Assembly (NCBI GenBank): GCA_963528625.1
Contig: CAURVQ010000001.1
Span: 1 to 64,000, forward strand
Length of the DNA stretch: 64,000 nt
From: CALHVR01 sp963528625
GTDB taxonomy: Bacteria > Fusobacteriota > Fusobacteriia > Fusobacteriales > Leptotrichiaceae
Reading direction: 5' to 3'
Below the pieces are notes generated by a model that was given only the letters and a program-made list of their open reading frames with translations, was not told the origin of the DNA and ran no database searches. Positions 25,239 through 34,159 of the stretch are shown piece after piece. A program made the translations under genes and the position numbers. Each line of letters begins with the position of its first letter. The first letter of the stretch is position 1.

Positions 25239-25262
25239 AATATAAAAATGATAATAGGTTAT

Positions 25263-25290
25263 TTGTATAAAAAATAAAATATGATATAAT
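25263..25290 (+). promoter_or_regulatory. Promoter of proA-proC
   Basis: TTGTAT at 25263-25268 and TGATATAAT with TATAAT at 25285-25290, 16-base spacer; 36 bases before proA. Confidence 0.65.
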
Positions 25291-25326
25291 TTTATAGTAA
25301 AATAAATATAAAGTGTGAGGTAAGAT

Positions 25327-26580
25327 ATGAGTTACATAAAGAAAATGGGTGAAAAAGCAAAAATAGCTTCAAAAAAATTATTGACATTAGATACAAATAC
25401 TAAAAATAACGCATTACTTGAAATAGCAAAAGAGCTTAGAGAAAAAAAAGAAGAAATAAAAGAGTATAATAAAAAAGATTTGATTGCTGGGGAGGAAGCA
25501 GGACTTAGTTTTGCGTTACTTGATAGACTTGAATTGACTGATGCTAGAATTGAGAGTATGGCAGTTAGTCTTGAGGAAATAGCAGTATTTACAGATCCAA
25601 TTGGAGAAATTTTGACAGGGTGGAAACATAAAAATGGAATGTCAATAGAGAAAAAAAGAGTACCTTTAGGTGTAATTGGTATGATTTATGAATCAAGACC
25701 AAATGTAACAATAGATTCTGCGGGATTGGCAATAAAATCATCAAATGCTGTAATTTTGAGAGGATCAGCAAATGCAATTAATTCAAATATGTACTTAAAT
25801 AAATTATTTAATGAAGTAGGAAATAAAGCTGGATTGCCTGAAAATTCAGTTCAATTAATTGAGAGTACAGATAGAGAATTAGTTAAAGAAATGATAAAAC
25901 TAGATGAATATATAGATGTTTTAATACCTAGAGGTGGGAAAGGACTGAAAAAATTTATTTTAGAAAATGCTACAATTCCGGTTATAGAAACTGGAGCAGG
26001 AGTTTGTCATGTATTTGTTGATGAAAGTGCAAATATTACCGTTGTATTAAATATTATAAAAAATGCAAAAACTCAAAGACCTAGTACATGTAATTCAATA
26101 GAGACGGTATTAGTACACAAAAATATTGCGAATAAAGTATTACCTCCTATAACAGATATGTTGTTAGAAAATAAAGTAGAATTACGATATAGTCAAGAGG
26201 CGTTAGATATTGTTAAAAATAGACAAGAAGTGAAACTTGCAACAGAGGAAGATTTTGGAGCAGAGTATTTAGATATGATAATGTCATTAAAATTAGTTGA
26301 AGATGTAAATGAAGCCATTGAATATATAAATGAACATAGTACACAACATTCGGATTGTATTATTACAGAAAATATGAGAAATGCAGAAAAATTTTTAAAC
26401 GAAATAGATTCAGCAGCAGTATATGTAAATGCATCAACAAGATTTTCTGATGGTGGAGAGTTTGGATTTGGAGGAGAAATTGGTATTTCAACTCAAAAAC
26501 TTCACGCTAGAGGACCTATGGGTGTGAGGGAATTAACAACAACAAAATACATTATAAGAGGAAATGGACAAGTGAGATAA
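25327..26580 (+). CDS. proA: Gamma-glutamyl phosphate reductase
   Basis: 417 residues, full length. Reduces gamma-glutamyl phosphate with NADPH to glutamate semialdehyde in proline synthesis. KKRVPLGVIGMIYESRPNVTID at about residues 108-129 (part shown), the SNAVILRGSANA cofactor block, and the catalytic Cys in TQRPSTCNSIETVLVH at about 255-270; C-terminal GPMGVRELTTTKY. The proC start follows the proA stop without a gap, so the two are coupled. The kinase gene proB is not adjacent. Confidence 0.96.
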   Translation: MSYIKKMGEKAKIASKKLLTLDTNTKNNALLEIAKELREKKEEIKEYNKKDLIAGEEAGLSFALLDRLELTDARIESMAVSLEEIAVFTDPIGEILTGWKHKNGMSIEKKRVPLGVIGMIYESRPNVTIDSAGLAIKSSNAVILRGSANAINSNMYLNKLFNEVGNKAGLPENSVQLIESTDRELVKEMIKLDEYIDVLIPRGGKGLKKFILENATIPVIETGAGVCHVFVDESANITVVLNIIKNAKTQRPSTCNSIETVLVHKNIANKVLPPITDMLLENKVELRYSQEALDIVKNRQEVKLATEEDFGAEYLDMIMSLKLVEDVNEAIEYINEHSTQHSDCIITENMRNAEKFLNEIDSAAVYVNASTRFSDGGEFGFGGEIGISTQKLHARGPMGVRELTTTKYIIRGNGQVR

Positions 26581-27381
26581 ATGAATATAGGAATTATAGG
26601 AATAGGAAATATGGGAGGTTCGATTTTAAAAGGATTAATTGAATCAGAAGCTATAAATGCTGAAAATATAAATATATTTGAAATTAATAAAATGTTAATA
26701 AAAAAAATTAAATACAATATTAATGTATTTTCAAGTGAAATAGAATTAGTTCAAAATAGTGATGTCATTATTTTGGCAGTAAAACCTAATATAATGTCAC
26801 AAGTATTAAAAAAAATAAAATTATTTTTAGATGATAATAAAATAATTTTGAGTATTGCAGCAGGAATTAGTATAAATTTTATAGAAGAAATTATAGGAAA
26901 AGATAAAAAAATTGTAAGAACAATGCCAAATACACCAGCTCAAGTATTAGAAGCTATGACGGCAGTAAGTTTTAATAATAATCTTACTGAAGAAGAGAGA
27001 TATATAATACTTAGAATATTAGATTGTTTTGGAAAAAGTGTAGAAATTGATGAAAAATTAATGCATACATATACTGGAATTAGTGGGTCATTGCCAGCGT
27101 ATGTTTATATGTTTGTAGAAGCACTTGCTGATGGAGCTGTACTTGAAGGAATGCCGAGAGAAAAAGCATATGAAATCATATCGCAAACGATATTAGGTTC
27201 AGCTAAAATCTTATTAGATACGAAAAAACATCCGGGAGAATTAAAAGATGAAGTTACTTCACCAGGTGGAACAACAATAGAGGCAATTAGAGTTTTAGAA
27301 AATGGTAAATTTAGAGGAACAATTATTGAAGCGGTGAAAGCTTGTACAGAAAAATCAAAAAAAATGTCAGGAGAAAACTAA
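26581..27381 (+). CDS. proC: Pyrroline-5-carboxylate reductase
   Basis: 266 residues. Last step of proline synthesis. Rossmann loop IGIIGIGNMGGSILKG at the N-terminus (about residues 3-18), VILAVKPNIM at about 62-71, MPNTPAQVLEAM at about 118-129, SGSLPAYVYMF and the family signature VTSPGGTTIEAIRVLE at about 222-237. Starts on the base after the proA stop codon; a hairpin terminator follows. Confidence 0.96.
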   Translation: MNIGIIGIGNMGGSILKGLIESEAINAENINIFEINKMLIKKIKYNINVFSSEIELVQNSDVIILAVKPNIMSQVLKKIKLFLDDNKIILSIAAGISINFIEEIIGKDKKIVRTMPNTPAQVLEAMTAVSFNNNLTEEERYIILRILDCFGKSVEIDEKLMHTYTGISGSLPAYVYMFVEALADGAVLEGMPREKAYEIISQTILGSAKILLDTKKHPGELKDEVTSPGGTTIEAIRVLENGKFRGTIIEAVKACTEKSKKMSGEN

Positions 27382-27412
27382 AAATAGTAAATTATATAAA
27401 TTTAAAGATGAA

Positions 27413-27445
27413 AGCTTTGTAAGTGAAATTATAAAGCTTTTTTAT
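27413..27445 (+). terminator. Terminator after proC
   Basis: AAAGCTTT repeats on both arms of a 14-base loop and the second arm runs into TTTTTTATTTT. Confidence 0.65.
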
Positions 27446-27477
27446 TTTAACATTTAGGGTTTTCTGTATTATTTATT

Positions 27478-27526
27478 AAAAAGATTTACATAAAAGTATT
27501 GACAAAAACATAAATGATGTTATAAT
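27478..27526 (+). promoter_or_regulatory. Promoter P1 of the maltose locus with shared box
   Basis: AAAAAGATTT at 27478-27487, then TTGACA at 27499-27504 and TATAAT at 27521-27526 (16-base spacer). The block AAAAAGATTT-N3-TAAA-N2-TATTGAC recurs with identical spacing at P2 (28420) and P3 (31074), suggesting a common operator over the -35. Confidence 0.75.
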
Positions 27527-27568
27527 TAAAATACAATAATATTATATAGGAAGAGAAAAGGTAAAATT

Positions 27569-28349
27569 ATGAAAATATTAACATTGAATGTTCATGCGTG
27601 GATAGAAGAAAATCAATTAGAAAAAATTGATATTTTAGCAAGAACTATCGCGGAAAAGCAATATGATGTAATAGCATTACAAGAAGTAAATCAAATTATG
27701 AGTGAAAAAATTGTGTATGCAGATATAAAAGAAGATAATTATGGTTGGGTTTTATTAAATAAAATAGCCGAATATACTGACACAGAATATTATTATCATT
27801 GGTCAAATTCACATATAGGATATGGAAAATATGATGAAGGAATTGGTATTTTAACAAGACATAAATTAGTAAATACAGATGATTTTTATTGTACTTATTC
27901 ACAATCTGTAAGATCAATTTCATCAAGAAAAATAATTAGTGCAGAAATAAATTATAATGGGGAAAATGTAGAATTTTATAGTTGCCATATGAATTTACCT
28001 AATTGTGAAACAGAAAAAATGTCGGACAATTTAAAAACAATATTAAATAGAAATCCTAAAAATATTAATGGGTGATTTCAATACCGATGCTATAAATAAT
28101 AAAATTGATTATGATATAATTTTATCTGAAGGACTTTATGATACATATAATATGGCAGAAAAAAAAGATGATGGAATAACAGTTAATAAAAATATAGATG
28201 GTTGGAAAGATAGCAAAAATGAAATGAGAATTGATTATGTTTTTGCTAATAAAGAAATAAAAGTTAAAGAATCAAAAGTAATTTTCAATGGTGAAAATTA
28301 TCCGATTGTATCTGACCATTATGGTATTGAAGTTGAAATTGATTTATAA
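27569..28349 (+). pseudogene. Maltose 6'-phosphate phosphatase (MapP)-like EEP-family protein, frameshifted
   Basis: An endonuclease/exonuclease/phosphatase-fold protein broken into two frames (27569-28075 and 28068-28349). N-part: MKILTLNVHAW, YDVIALQEVNQ (catalytic Glu), and YSCHMNLP at about residue 145. C-part: MGDFNTDAINNK, MRIDYVFANKE and VSDHYGIEVE. Removing one A from the A5 run at 28058-28062 restores PKILMGDFN, the normal motif, and gives about 260 residues, a family-typical length. MapP of Enterococcus removes phosphate from maltose 6'-phosphate; the adjacent PTS and malH support that guess. It could be a true null, a phase-variable gene or a sequencing error. Confidence 0.85.
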
Positions 28350-28419
28350 ATTATTAACACAAAAAAGCCATAAGTTACACAATAAAAAGATATTTTTACA
28401 AAAAAGATAAAAAAAATAA

Positions 28420-28468
28420 AAAAAGATTTCCGTAAAAGTATTGACTAAAATAAAAATCAAGGTATAAT
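28420..28468 (+). promoter_or_regulatory. Promoter P2 of the maltose locus with shared box
   Basis: AAAAAGATTT at 28420-28429, TTGACT at 28441-28446, TATAAT at 28463-28468; same 21-base and 16-base spacings as P1 and P3. Drives the PTS gene. Confidence 0.75.
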
Positions 28469-28516
28469 AAGGTAGTAAAAAATGAATATATAATATAAAT
28501 TTTTGGAGGTAACGTT

Positions 28517-30085
28517 ATGTTAAAAAAAATTCAACGTTTTGGTGGAGCAATGATGACACCAGTATTATTCTTTGCCTTCACTGGATTAGTGGTAGGGATT
28601 ACATCAGTTTTAAAAAATCCACAAATAGTGGGAAGTATAGCTGATCCGTCAACTAACTGGTTTAAATTCTGGCAATTAATAGAAGAAGGAGGATGGACAG
28701 TATTTAGACAAATGCCATTATTATTTGCAATAGGATTACCAATAGGACTTGCTAAAAAAGCAAATGCTAGAGCATGTATGGAAACATTTGTAATTTATTG
28801 TACATTTAACTATTTTGTTGGTGCATTATTAACTTTATGGAATTTTGGTGTTGATATGACACAAGATCCAGGTGGAACAAGTGGATTATCAATGATAGCA
28901 GGAATTAAAACACTAGATACAAACTTATTTGGAGCAATTATTATTGCAGCTATAGCAGTTTATATTCACGATAAATTCTTTGATAAAAAATTACCTGACT
29001 TCTTAGGAGTATTCCAAGGTTCAGTATTAGTTTATATCGTAGGATTTGTAGTTATGATTCCTTGTGCTTTAATAACAGTATTAGTTTGGCCAAAAGTTCA
29101 ATTAGGAATTAGTCATTTACAAGGATTATTAGTAGCTTCTGGTGCATTTGGTGTTTGGATTTATACATTCTTAGAAAGAATTTTAATACCAACTGGATTA
29201 CATCACTTTGTTTATACTCCATTTGTATTTGGACCAGCAGTTGTAGAAGGTGGAATACAAACATATTGGATTCAACATATTCAAGAATTTGCAGCTAGCA
29301 CACAACCATTGAAACAATTATTCCCAGCAGGTGGATTTGCATTACACGGAAACTCAAAAATATTTGGAGCAATGGGTATAGCATTAGCAATGTATGCAAC
29401 AGCAAAACCTGAAAAGAAAAAATTAACAGCAGGATTATTAATACCGGTTGTATTTACAGCAATAATTTCTGGAATTACTGAACCGTTAGAATTTACATTC
29501 TTATTTATAGCACCAATATTATTTGCAGTACACGCATTCTTAGCAGCAACAATGGCAACAACAATGTTTATTTTTGGAGTAGTTGGAAACATGGGTGGAG
29601 GATTATTAGACTTCATTTTCTTAAACTGGGTACCAATTGCTAAAAATCATGGTGGACAAGTAGTAACACAAATCGTAATAGGATTAATATTTACAGGAAT
29701 TTACTTTATTGTATTTAAAACTTTAATTCAAAAAATGAATTTAAAAACACCTGGAAGAGAAGAAGATGATGAAGAAGCTAAATTGTATACTAAAGCTGAT
29801 TACAGAGCAAGACAAGCAGGTGGAGAAGTTTCTTCAAAAGATCAAGCTGATGATCAAGCGTTAATTATTTTAGAAGCATTGGGTGGAAAAGATAATATTG
29901 AAGAATTAAATAACTGTGCAACTAGACTTAGAGTAAGTGTAAAAGATGAAACTAAATTAGCTCCAGATTCAGTATTTAAACAAGCAGGAGCACACGGAGT
30001 TGTAAGAAAAGGAAATGCAATTCAAGTAATAATTGGATTAACAGTATCTTCAGTAAGAGATAAAATAGAAAACTTAATGAAATAA
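28517..30085 (+). CDS. malB: PTS alpha-glucoside/maltose EIICB component
   Basis: 522 residues. Imports and phosphorylates alpha-glucosides such as maltose. EIIC comes first (residues about 1-410, about 10 membrane segments), with LEFTFLFIAPILFAVHA preceded by the EIIC active motif GITEPLE at about 311-317. A linker (residues about 415-450) leads to EIIB with the phosphorylated Cys in NNCATRLRVSVKDE at about 474-487. The close resemblance to MalB/AglA of Fusobacterium and Klebsiella is in the N-terminus MLKKIQRFGGAMMTPVLF. No EIIA domain is attached, so a general glucose-type EIIA must serve it. GGAGG ribosome site; own promoter P2. Confidence 0.92.
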   Translation: MLKKIQRFGGAMMTPVLFFAFTGLVVGITSVLKNPQIVGSIADPSTNWFKFWQLIEEGGWTVFRQMPLLFAIGLPIGLAKKANARACMETFVIYCTFNYFVGALLTLWNFGVDMTQDPGGTSGLSMIAGIKTLDTNLFGAIIIAAIAVYIHDKFFDKKLPDFLGVFQGSVLVYIVGFVVMIPCALITVLVWPKVQLGISHLQGLLVASGAFGVWIYTFLERILIPTGLHHFVYTPFVFGPAVVEGGIQTYWIQHIQEFAASTQPLKQLFPAGGFALHGNSKIFGAMGIALAMYATAKPEKKKLTAGLLIPVVFTAIISGITEPLEFTFLFIAPILFAVHAFLAATMATTMFIFGVVGNMGGGLLDFIFLNWVPIAKNHGGQVVTQIVIGLIFTGIYFIVFKTLIQKMNLKTPGREEDDEEAKLYTKADYRARQAGGEVSSKDQADDQALIILEALGGKDNIEELNNCATRLRVSVKDETKLAPDSVFKQAGAHGVVRKGNAIQVIIGLTVSSVRDKIENLMK

Positions 30086-30118
30086 AATATTAAGAATAAA
30101 AAGTGAAATATAAAAATA

Positions 30119-30166
30119 GAAAGAATTTTTAAAAGTATAAAAGCTTGAGAGAGTTCTTTCTTTTTA
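30119..30166 (+). terminator. Possible terminator after the PTS gene
   Basis: AGAAAGAAT near 30119 pairs with GTTCTTTCT near 30151-30159 over a long loop, followed by a T-rich TTTTATTT. Moderately convincing. Confidence 0.5.
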
Positions 30167-30250
30167 TTTGAAAAAATATATTTAAAAATGAAGTGAGAGA
30201 AAAATATGTAATTGTTGCCTTAGAATAGTGAAAAAGTGAAAAAGTTTGAA

Positions 30251-30281
30251 TAATAAAAAATGCCAAAATTATCTTTTGGCA
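30251..30281 (-). terminator. Terminator of the GntR regulator, overlapping its stop codon
   Basis: TGCCAAAA (30261-30268) pairs with TTTTGGCA (30274-30281) over a 5-base loop that contains the regulator's stop codon. On the minus strand the stem is followed by TTTTTTATTA. Confidence 0.8.
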
Positions 30282-30976
30282 ATAGCTGTAAAAGTAAACT
30301 TTTCTGGATGATGGACAATCGTTTCATATTGAAAAAGCATACCGTTAGAAAGATAGGCATGAGTTTCTATGACAACTACCATATTTATATCTTTTAATTT
30401 AAAATGTTGTTGCTCTTCATCAGTAATTTTTCTAAATGAAATATTTCTACGAGAATACGCAATTTTTAAATTTAGTTCTTTTTCTAAATATTCGTAAATT
30501 GATTTTTTAGCAGTTTCTTCACTTAAAAAAGGGACAATCCTTCTATCAAAAAAAGAAGTTGAATAATTTAAAACTTCGCCGTCTAAAGTGTTACTTCTAA
30601 CAACTTTATAAAAATCAGCACTAGCAGGAACTTGAAATTCTTTCATTAATTTTTCATTCCCTTGAATGATATACAAGCTTATTAAATTAGTTTTTACATT
30701 AATATTTTGAGCTTTATTTATTTCTTGTATAGTTTGAATAGATGTTAAAGTAACATTTTCAAGTTTTTTCTTTTCAAGAATTATTGATTTTTTACCTTTT
30801 ATTTTTTGAATATAGCCTTCAGATTCTAATAATGCAAGTCCTTTACGAACAGTAAGCTTTGAAAAATTATATTTTTTGGCTAAATCATCTTCTTTTATTA
30901 AAAAATCTCCAACTTTTAATTTCCCACTTTCAATTTCATTTTTAATATCTTTATAAATAATTTCGTATTTTTTCAT
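30269..30976 (-). CDS. GntR-family regulator with UTRA domain (probable maltose-locus regulator)
   Basis: 235 residues from ATG 30976, which has AAAGG upstream; a longer frame to 31015 lacks a site. An N-terminal winged helix-turn-helix (YKDIKNEIESGKLKVGDFLIK, then KYNFSKLTVRKGLALLESEGYI, residues about 5-62) is followed by a UTRA effector domain (about 90-230) with ISLYIIQGNEKLMKEF, YSTSFFDRRIVPFL and FQYETIVHHPEKF. UTRA domains bind small ligands, often sugar phosphates, as in TreR. Divergent from malH and next to the PTS gene, so it probably controls promoters P1-P3 in response to a phospho-disaccharide; this is inferred from position. Confidence 0.88.
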   Translation of the reverse strand: MKKYEIIYKDIKNEIESGKLKVGDFLIKEDDLAKKYNFSKLTVRKGLALLESEGYIQKIKGKKSIILEKKKLENVTLTSIQTIQEINKAQNINVKTNLISLYIIQGNEKLMKEFQVPASADFYKVVRSNTLDGEVLNYSTSFFDRRIVPFLSEETAKKSIYEYLEKELNLKIAYSRRNISFRKITDEEQQHFKLKDINMVVVIETHAYLSNGMLFQYETIVHHPEKFTFTAIAKR

Positions 30977-31073
30977 ATATATAAACCTTTCATTTATTTT
31001 ACTATAATTATACACTAAAATATATAAAATGACAATAAAAAGATATAGATATTTATAAAAAATATAAAAAATA

Positions 31074-31122
31074 AAAAAGATTTATATAAACCTATTGACA
31101 AATTTTAAAAGTATGATATAAT
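31074..31122 (+). promoter_or_regulatory. Promoter P3 (malH) with shared box
   Basis: AAAAAGATTT at 31074-31083, TTGACA at 31095-31100, TATAAT at 31117-31122 preceded by TGn; spacing identical to P1 and P2. It lies between the divergent regulator and malH. Confidence 0.78.
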
Positions 31123-31174
31123 AGGTATTGAAGTTAAGAAAGCAAATAAGCTAAATTTAAGGAGATGAATAATT

Positions 31175-32497
31175 ATGAAGAAATTTTCAATTGTAGTAGC
31201 AGGTGGAGGAAGCACATTTACACCAGGAATAGTTTTAATGTTATTAGATAACTTAGATAAATTTCCAATAAGACAAATTAAATTTTATGATAATGATGAA
31301 GAAAGACAAGATATTATAGCAAAAGCGTGTGAAATTATAATAAAAGAAAAAGCACCGGAAATTAAATTTGTTGCAACAACAGATCCAGAAACAGCATTTA
31401 CAGATGTAGACTTTGTTATGGCACATATTAGAGTTGGAAAATATGCTATGAGAGAAAAAGATGAAAAAATACCTTTAAAACACGGAGTAGTCGGACAAGA
31501 AACTTGTGGACCTGGTGGAATTGCATATGGAATGAGATCGATTGGTGGAGTTATAGAGTTAGTAGACTTTATGGAAAAATATTCTCCAAATGCGTGGATG
31601 TTAAATTATTCAAATCCAGCAGCTATAGTAGCTGAAGCAACTAGAAGATTAAGACCAAATTCAAAAATATTAAATATTTGTGATATGCCGATAGGAATAG
31701 AAATAAGAATGGCAGAAATGTTAGGATTGAAATCAAGAAAAGATATGGTAATTAGATACTTTGGATTAAATCACTTTGGATGGTGGACAGACATTAGAGA
31801 TAAAGAAGGAAACGATTTGATGCCTGAATTAAGAAAAAAAGTAGAACAAGTTGGATATAATGTTCCAATAGAAGGAGAAGAAACAGAAGCGAGCTGGAAT
31901 GATACTTTCACAAAAGCTAAAGATGTTTGTGCATTAGATAAAAAAACATTACCTAATACATATTTAAAATATTATTTCTTCCCTGATTATGTTGTAAATC
32001 ACTCAAATCCAAACCATACAAGAGCAAATGAAGTAATGGAAGGAAGAGAAAAATTTGTATTTGGTGAATGTAAAGCAATCGCTGAAAAAGGGACAGCTAA
32101 AGGTTCTAAATTACATGTAGATGATCACGCTTCATACATTGTAGATTTAGCAAGAGCAATTGCATATAATACAAAAGAAAGAATGTTATTAATTGTTGAA
32201 AATGATGGAGCATTATCAAACTTTGATCCAACTGCAATGGTTGAAATACCTTGCTTAGTAGGAAGCAATGGACCAGAAAAAATATTACAAGGACAAATAC
32301 CTCGATTCCAAAAAGGATTAATGGAACAACAAGTATCTGTTGAAAAATTAACTGTTGAAGCTTGGATTGAAGGATCTTATGAAAAATTATGGCAAGCAAT
32401 AACATTATCAAGAACTGTGCCAAGTGCTTCGGTAGCAAAAGAAATTTTAGATGATTTAATTGAAGTAAATAAAGTTTATTGGCCAGAATTGAAATAG
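31175..32497 (+). CDS. malH: 6-phospho-alpha-glucosidase (GH4)
   Basis: 440 residues, the MalH/GlvA length. Hydrolyses maltose 6'-phosphate and related phospho-alpha-glucosides to glucose and glucose-6-phosphate, with NAD and a divalent metal by the GH4 redox mechanism. N-terminal NAD loop IVVAGGGSTFTPGIVLMLL (about residues 5-23), WMLNYSNPAAIVAEATRRL at about 144-162, the metal-ligand Cys in LNICDMPIGIE at about 168-178 and metal-ligand His in GLNHFGWWTD at about 197-206. GGAG ribosome site. Completes the locus with the PTS, regulator and broken MapP-like gene. Confidence 0.95.
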   Translation: MKKFSIVVAGGGSTFTPGIVLMLLDNLDKFPIRQIKFYDNDEERQDIIAKACEIIIKEKAPEIKFVATTDPETAFTDVDFVMAHIRVGKYAMREKDEKIPLKHGVVGQETCGPGGIAYGMRSIGGVIELVDFMEKYSPNAWMLNYSNPAAIVAEATRRLRPNSKILNICDMPIGIEIRMAEMLGLKSRKDMVIRYFGLNHFGWWTDIRDKEGNDLMPELRKKVEQVGYNVPIEGEETEASWNDTFTKAKDVCALDKKTLPNTYLKYYFFPDYVVNHSNPNHTRANEVMEGREKFVFGECKAIAEKGTAKGSKLHVDDHASYIVDLARAIAYNTKERMLLIVENDGALSNFDPTAMVEIPCLVGSNGPEKILQGQIPRFQKGLMEQQVSVEKLTVEAWIEGSYEKLWQAITLSRTVPSASVAKEILDDLIEVNKVYWPELK

Positions 32498-32527
32498 AAA
32501 AAATAATTATAAAAGTAAAAATTAAAA

Positions 32528-32555
32528 TTGTAAAAAACAAAAATCAGGGTATAAT
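32528..32555 (+). promoter_or_regulatory. Promoter of the flavin reductase gene
   Basis: TTGTAA at 32528-32533 and TATAAT at 32550-32555, 16-base spacer, 35 bases before the start codon. No shared maltose box is present. Confidence 0.6.
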
Positions 32556-32590
32556 TATAAAAAGACATAATAAAAAAGAAGGACAGAATA

Positions 32591-33100
32591 ATGGAATATA
32601 AAGAGATTACACCTGAAGAAGTAACTCAAAAAATGAGTTCAGATAAATTTGAAAAAGATACATTTTTAATAATTACAAAAAACAAAGATGAAATTAATTT
32701 TATGACAGGGTCATGTGCAACTACTGGAAATATTTGGTCAAAACCGGTATTTGTAATACATGTTCGTCCACAGAGATACAGTACTAAGCTTTTAAGAGAA
32801 ACAAATGAATTTACAATAAACTTTATCAAAAATGCAGAGGAAAAACTTTTATATACAGGGTCAACAACAGGATGTAAAGAAAATAAAGTTGTAAATTCAG
32901 GATTACATTTGGATGCTATGGGGACAGTCCCGTATGTGAAAGAGGCAGATTTAGTAATTGATTGTAAAATTATTTATAGACAACCAATGAACAAATTTTC
33001 TTTTGTAGATAAGCAAATTGCAAAAGATTGGTATCCTAAAGATGACTTTAGTGTTATGTATATTGGTGAAATTGTCAAAGCTTATGAAAAAATAAAATAA
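32591..33100 (+). CDS. Flavin reductase-like (FMN-binding split-barrel) protein
   Basis: 169 residues. The layout fits the flavin reductase-like split-barrel family: an early strand DTFLIITKNKDEINFMTGSC, then FVIHVRPQRYSTKLL (about residues 54-68) and FTINFI, followed by the family's GCKENKV block at about 95-101. Such proteins bind FMN and may transfer hydride from NAD(P)H or scavenge oxygen; the precise role is unknown. Has its own promoter and terminator, so it is a single-gene unit just after the maltose locus. Confidence 0.8.
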   Translation: MEYKEITPEEVTQKMSSDKFEKDTFLIITKNKDEINFMTGSCATTGNIWSKPVFVIHVRPQRYSTKLLRETNEFTINFIKNAEEKLLYTGSTTGCKENKVVNSGLHLDAMGTVPYVKEADLVIDCKIIYRQPMNKFSFVDKQIAKDWYPKDDFSVMYIGEIVKAYEKIK

Positions 33101-33109
33101 TAATAAAAG

Positions 33110-33139
33110 AAACTATATTCTTAGTAATATAGTTTTTTT
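33110..33139 (+). terminator. Terminator after the flavin reductase gene
   Basis: Perfect 10-bp stem AAACTATATT (33110-33119) / AATATAGTTT (33126-33135), 6-base loop, followed by T's. The 215 bases after it, up to tcdA, are AT-rich with no gene. Confidence 0.85.
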
Positions 33140-33315
33140 ATTAAAATAAATAAGATAAATTATATAAAGTGTAAAAAATATATTCAATATTTTACTTTGA
33201 AAAAAGTAAAAAATAGAGTTAAAAAGTGAAAAAATATAAATTATAAATTTATAAATTTATCATATAGTTTATAATATTCAAATAAGTTTAAATACTAGTT
33301 TTTTGAGTTGAATTG

Positions 33316-33324
33316 TGGTATAAT
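33316..33324 (+). promoter_or_regulatory. Extended -10 promoter of tcdA
   Basis: TGGTATAAT with TATAAT at 33319-33324, 30 bases before the chosen ATG. The -35 is weak. Confidence 0.55.
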
Positions 33325-33354
33325 TATATGAATATAAAAATGGAGGGAGCAAAA

Positions 33355-34110
33355 ATGGATCAAACTTTTGCTAGATTTTCCATGTTAATTGGAGATGAAG
33401 GAATTGAAAAATTAAATAAATCAAATGTTATAATATTTGGTGTAGGAGGGGTAGGTTCATATGTAGCTGAATCTTTTGCTAGATCAGGTGTTGGAAATAT
33501 GACTTTAGTTGATTTTGATGAAATTTCACAATCAAATATAAATAGACAGTTACATTCATTACAAAGTACGATAGGAAAAGTAAAAATAGAAGTTATGAAA
33601 GATAGAATTTTAGATATAAATCCTAAATGTAATGTAACATTGATAAAAAAACTTGCAGATAAAAATTTTGATGAAATATTTGATTTAGAAAACAAAAAAT
33701 ATGATTTTGTTGTAGATTGTATTGATGTAATTTATTGTAAAATTGAGTTGATAGAATATTGTTATAAAAATAAAATACAGATAATATCGTCAATGGGATT
33801 TGGGAATAAAATGCACCCGGAAAAAATAGAATTATCTACTATAATGGAAACGACAATTTGTCCAATGGCAAGATCAATGAGAAATATATTAAGAAAAAAA
33901 AATATACTGGATTTGCCAGTAGTTTTTACAAGAGAAAAACCAATAGTGCCTAATAAATCGGAAGTATATAAAGATGAAATGCAAACAGAGTTTAGAGAAA
34001 ATAATAAAGTACCGAGAAAAATAACGCCCGGAAGTAATGCGTTTGTACCCGGAGCAGCAGGACTTACATTATCGGCATATGTTATAAGAAAATTAATTGG
34101 TTATGAGTAA
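33355..34110 (+). CDS. tcdA: tRNA threonylcarbamoyladenosine dehydratase TcdA
   Basis: 251 residues from ATG 33355 (GGAGGG at a proper distance; two upstream in-frame ATGs lack sites). E1/ThiF-like enzyme that cyclises t6A37 of tRNA to ct6A using ATP. N-terminal FARFSMLIGDEGIEKLNKS, nucleotide-binding GVGGVGSYVAESFARSGVG (about residues 29-47), the LVDFDEISQSNINRQLH block with Asp and Arg at about 51-67, and family-specific MRNILRKK and PVVFTREKPI. Consistent with TcdA/YgdL and not MoeB, because there is no C-terminal rhodanese domain and no zinc Cys pairs. Confidence 0.93.
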   Translation: MDQTFARFSMLIGDEGIEKLNKSNVIIFGVGGVGSYVAESFARSGVGNMTLVDFDEISQSNINRQLHSLQSTIGKVKIEVMKDRILDINPKCNVTLIKKLADKNFDEIFDLENKKYDFVVDCIDVIYCKIELIEYCYKNKIQIISSMGFGNKMHPEKIELSTIMETTICPMARSMRNILRKKNILDLPVVFTREKPIVPNKSEVYKDEMQTEFRENNKVPRKITPGSNAFVPGAAGLTLSAYVIRKLIGYE

Positions 34111-34159
34111 AATTATTTCAAAATATATTTTAATATAAAGTATAAAGATGGAGGGAAAA

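Noticed and set aside
29281..29616. 111-codon antisense open frame inside the PTS gene
   Set aside because: It mirrors the codon pattern of the PTS frame, has no ribosome site, and is rich in Ala, Asn and Pro as expected of a shadow frame.
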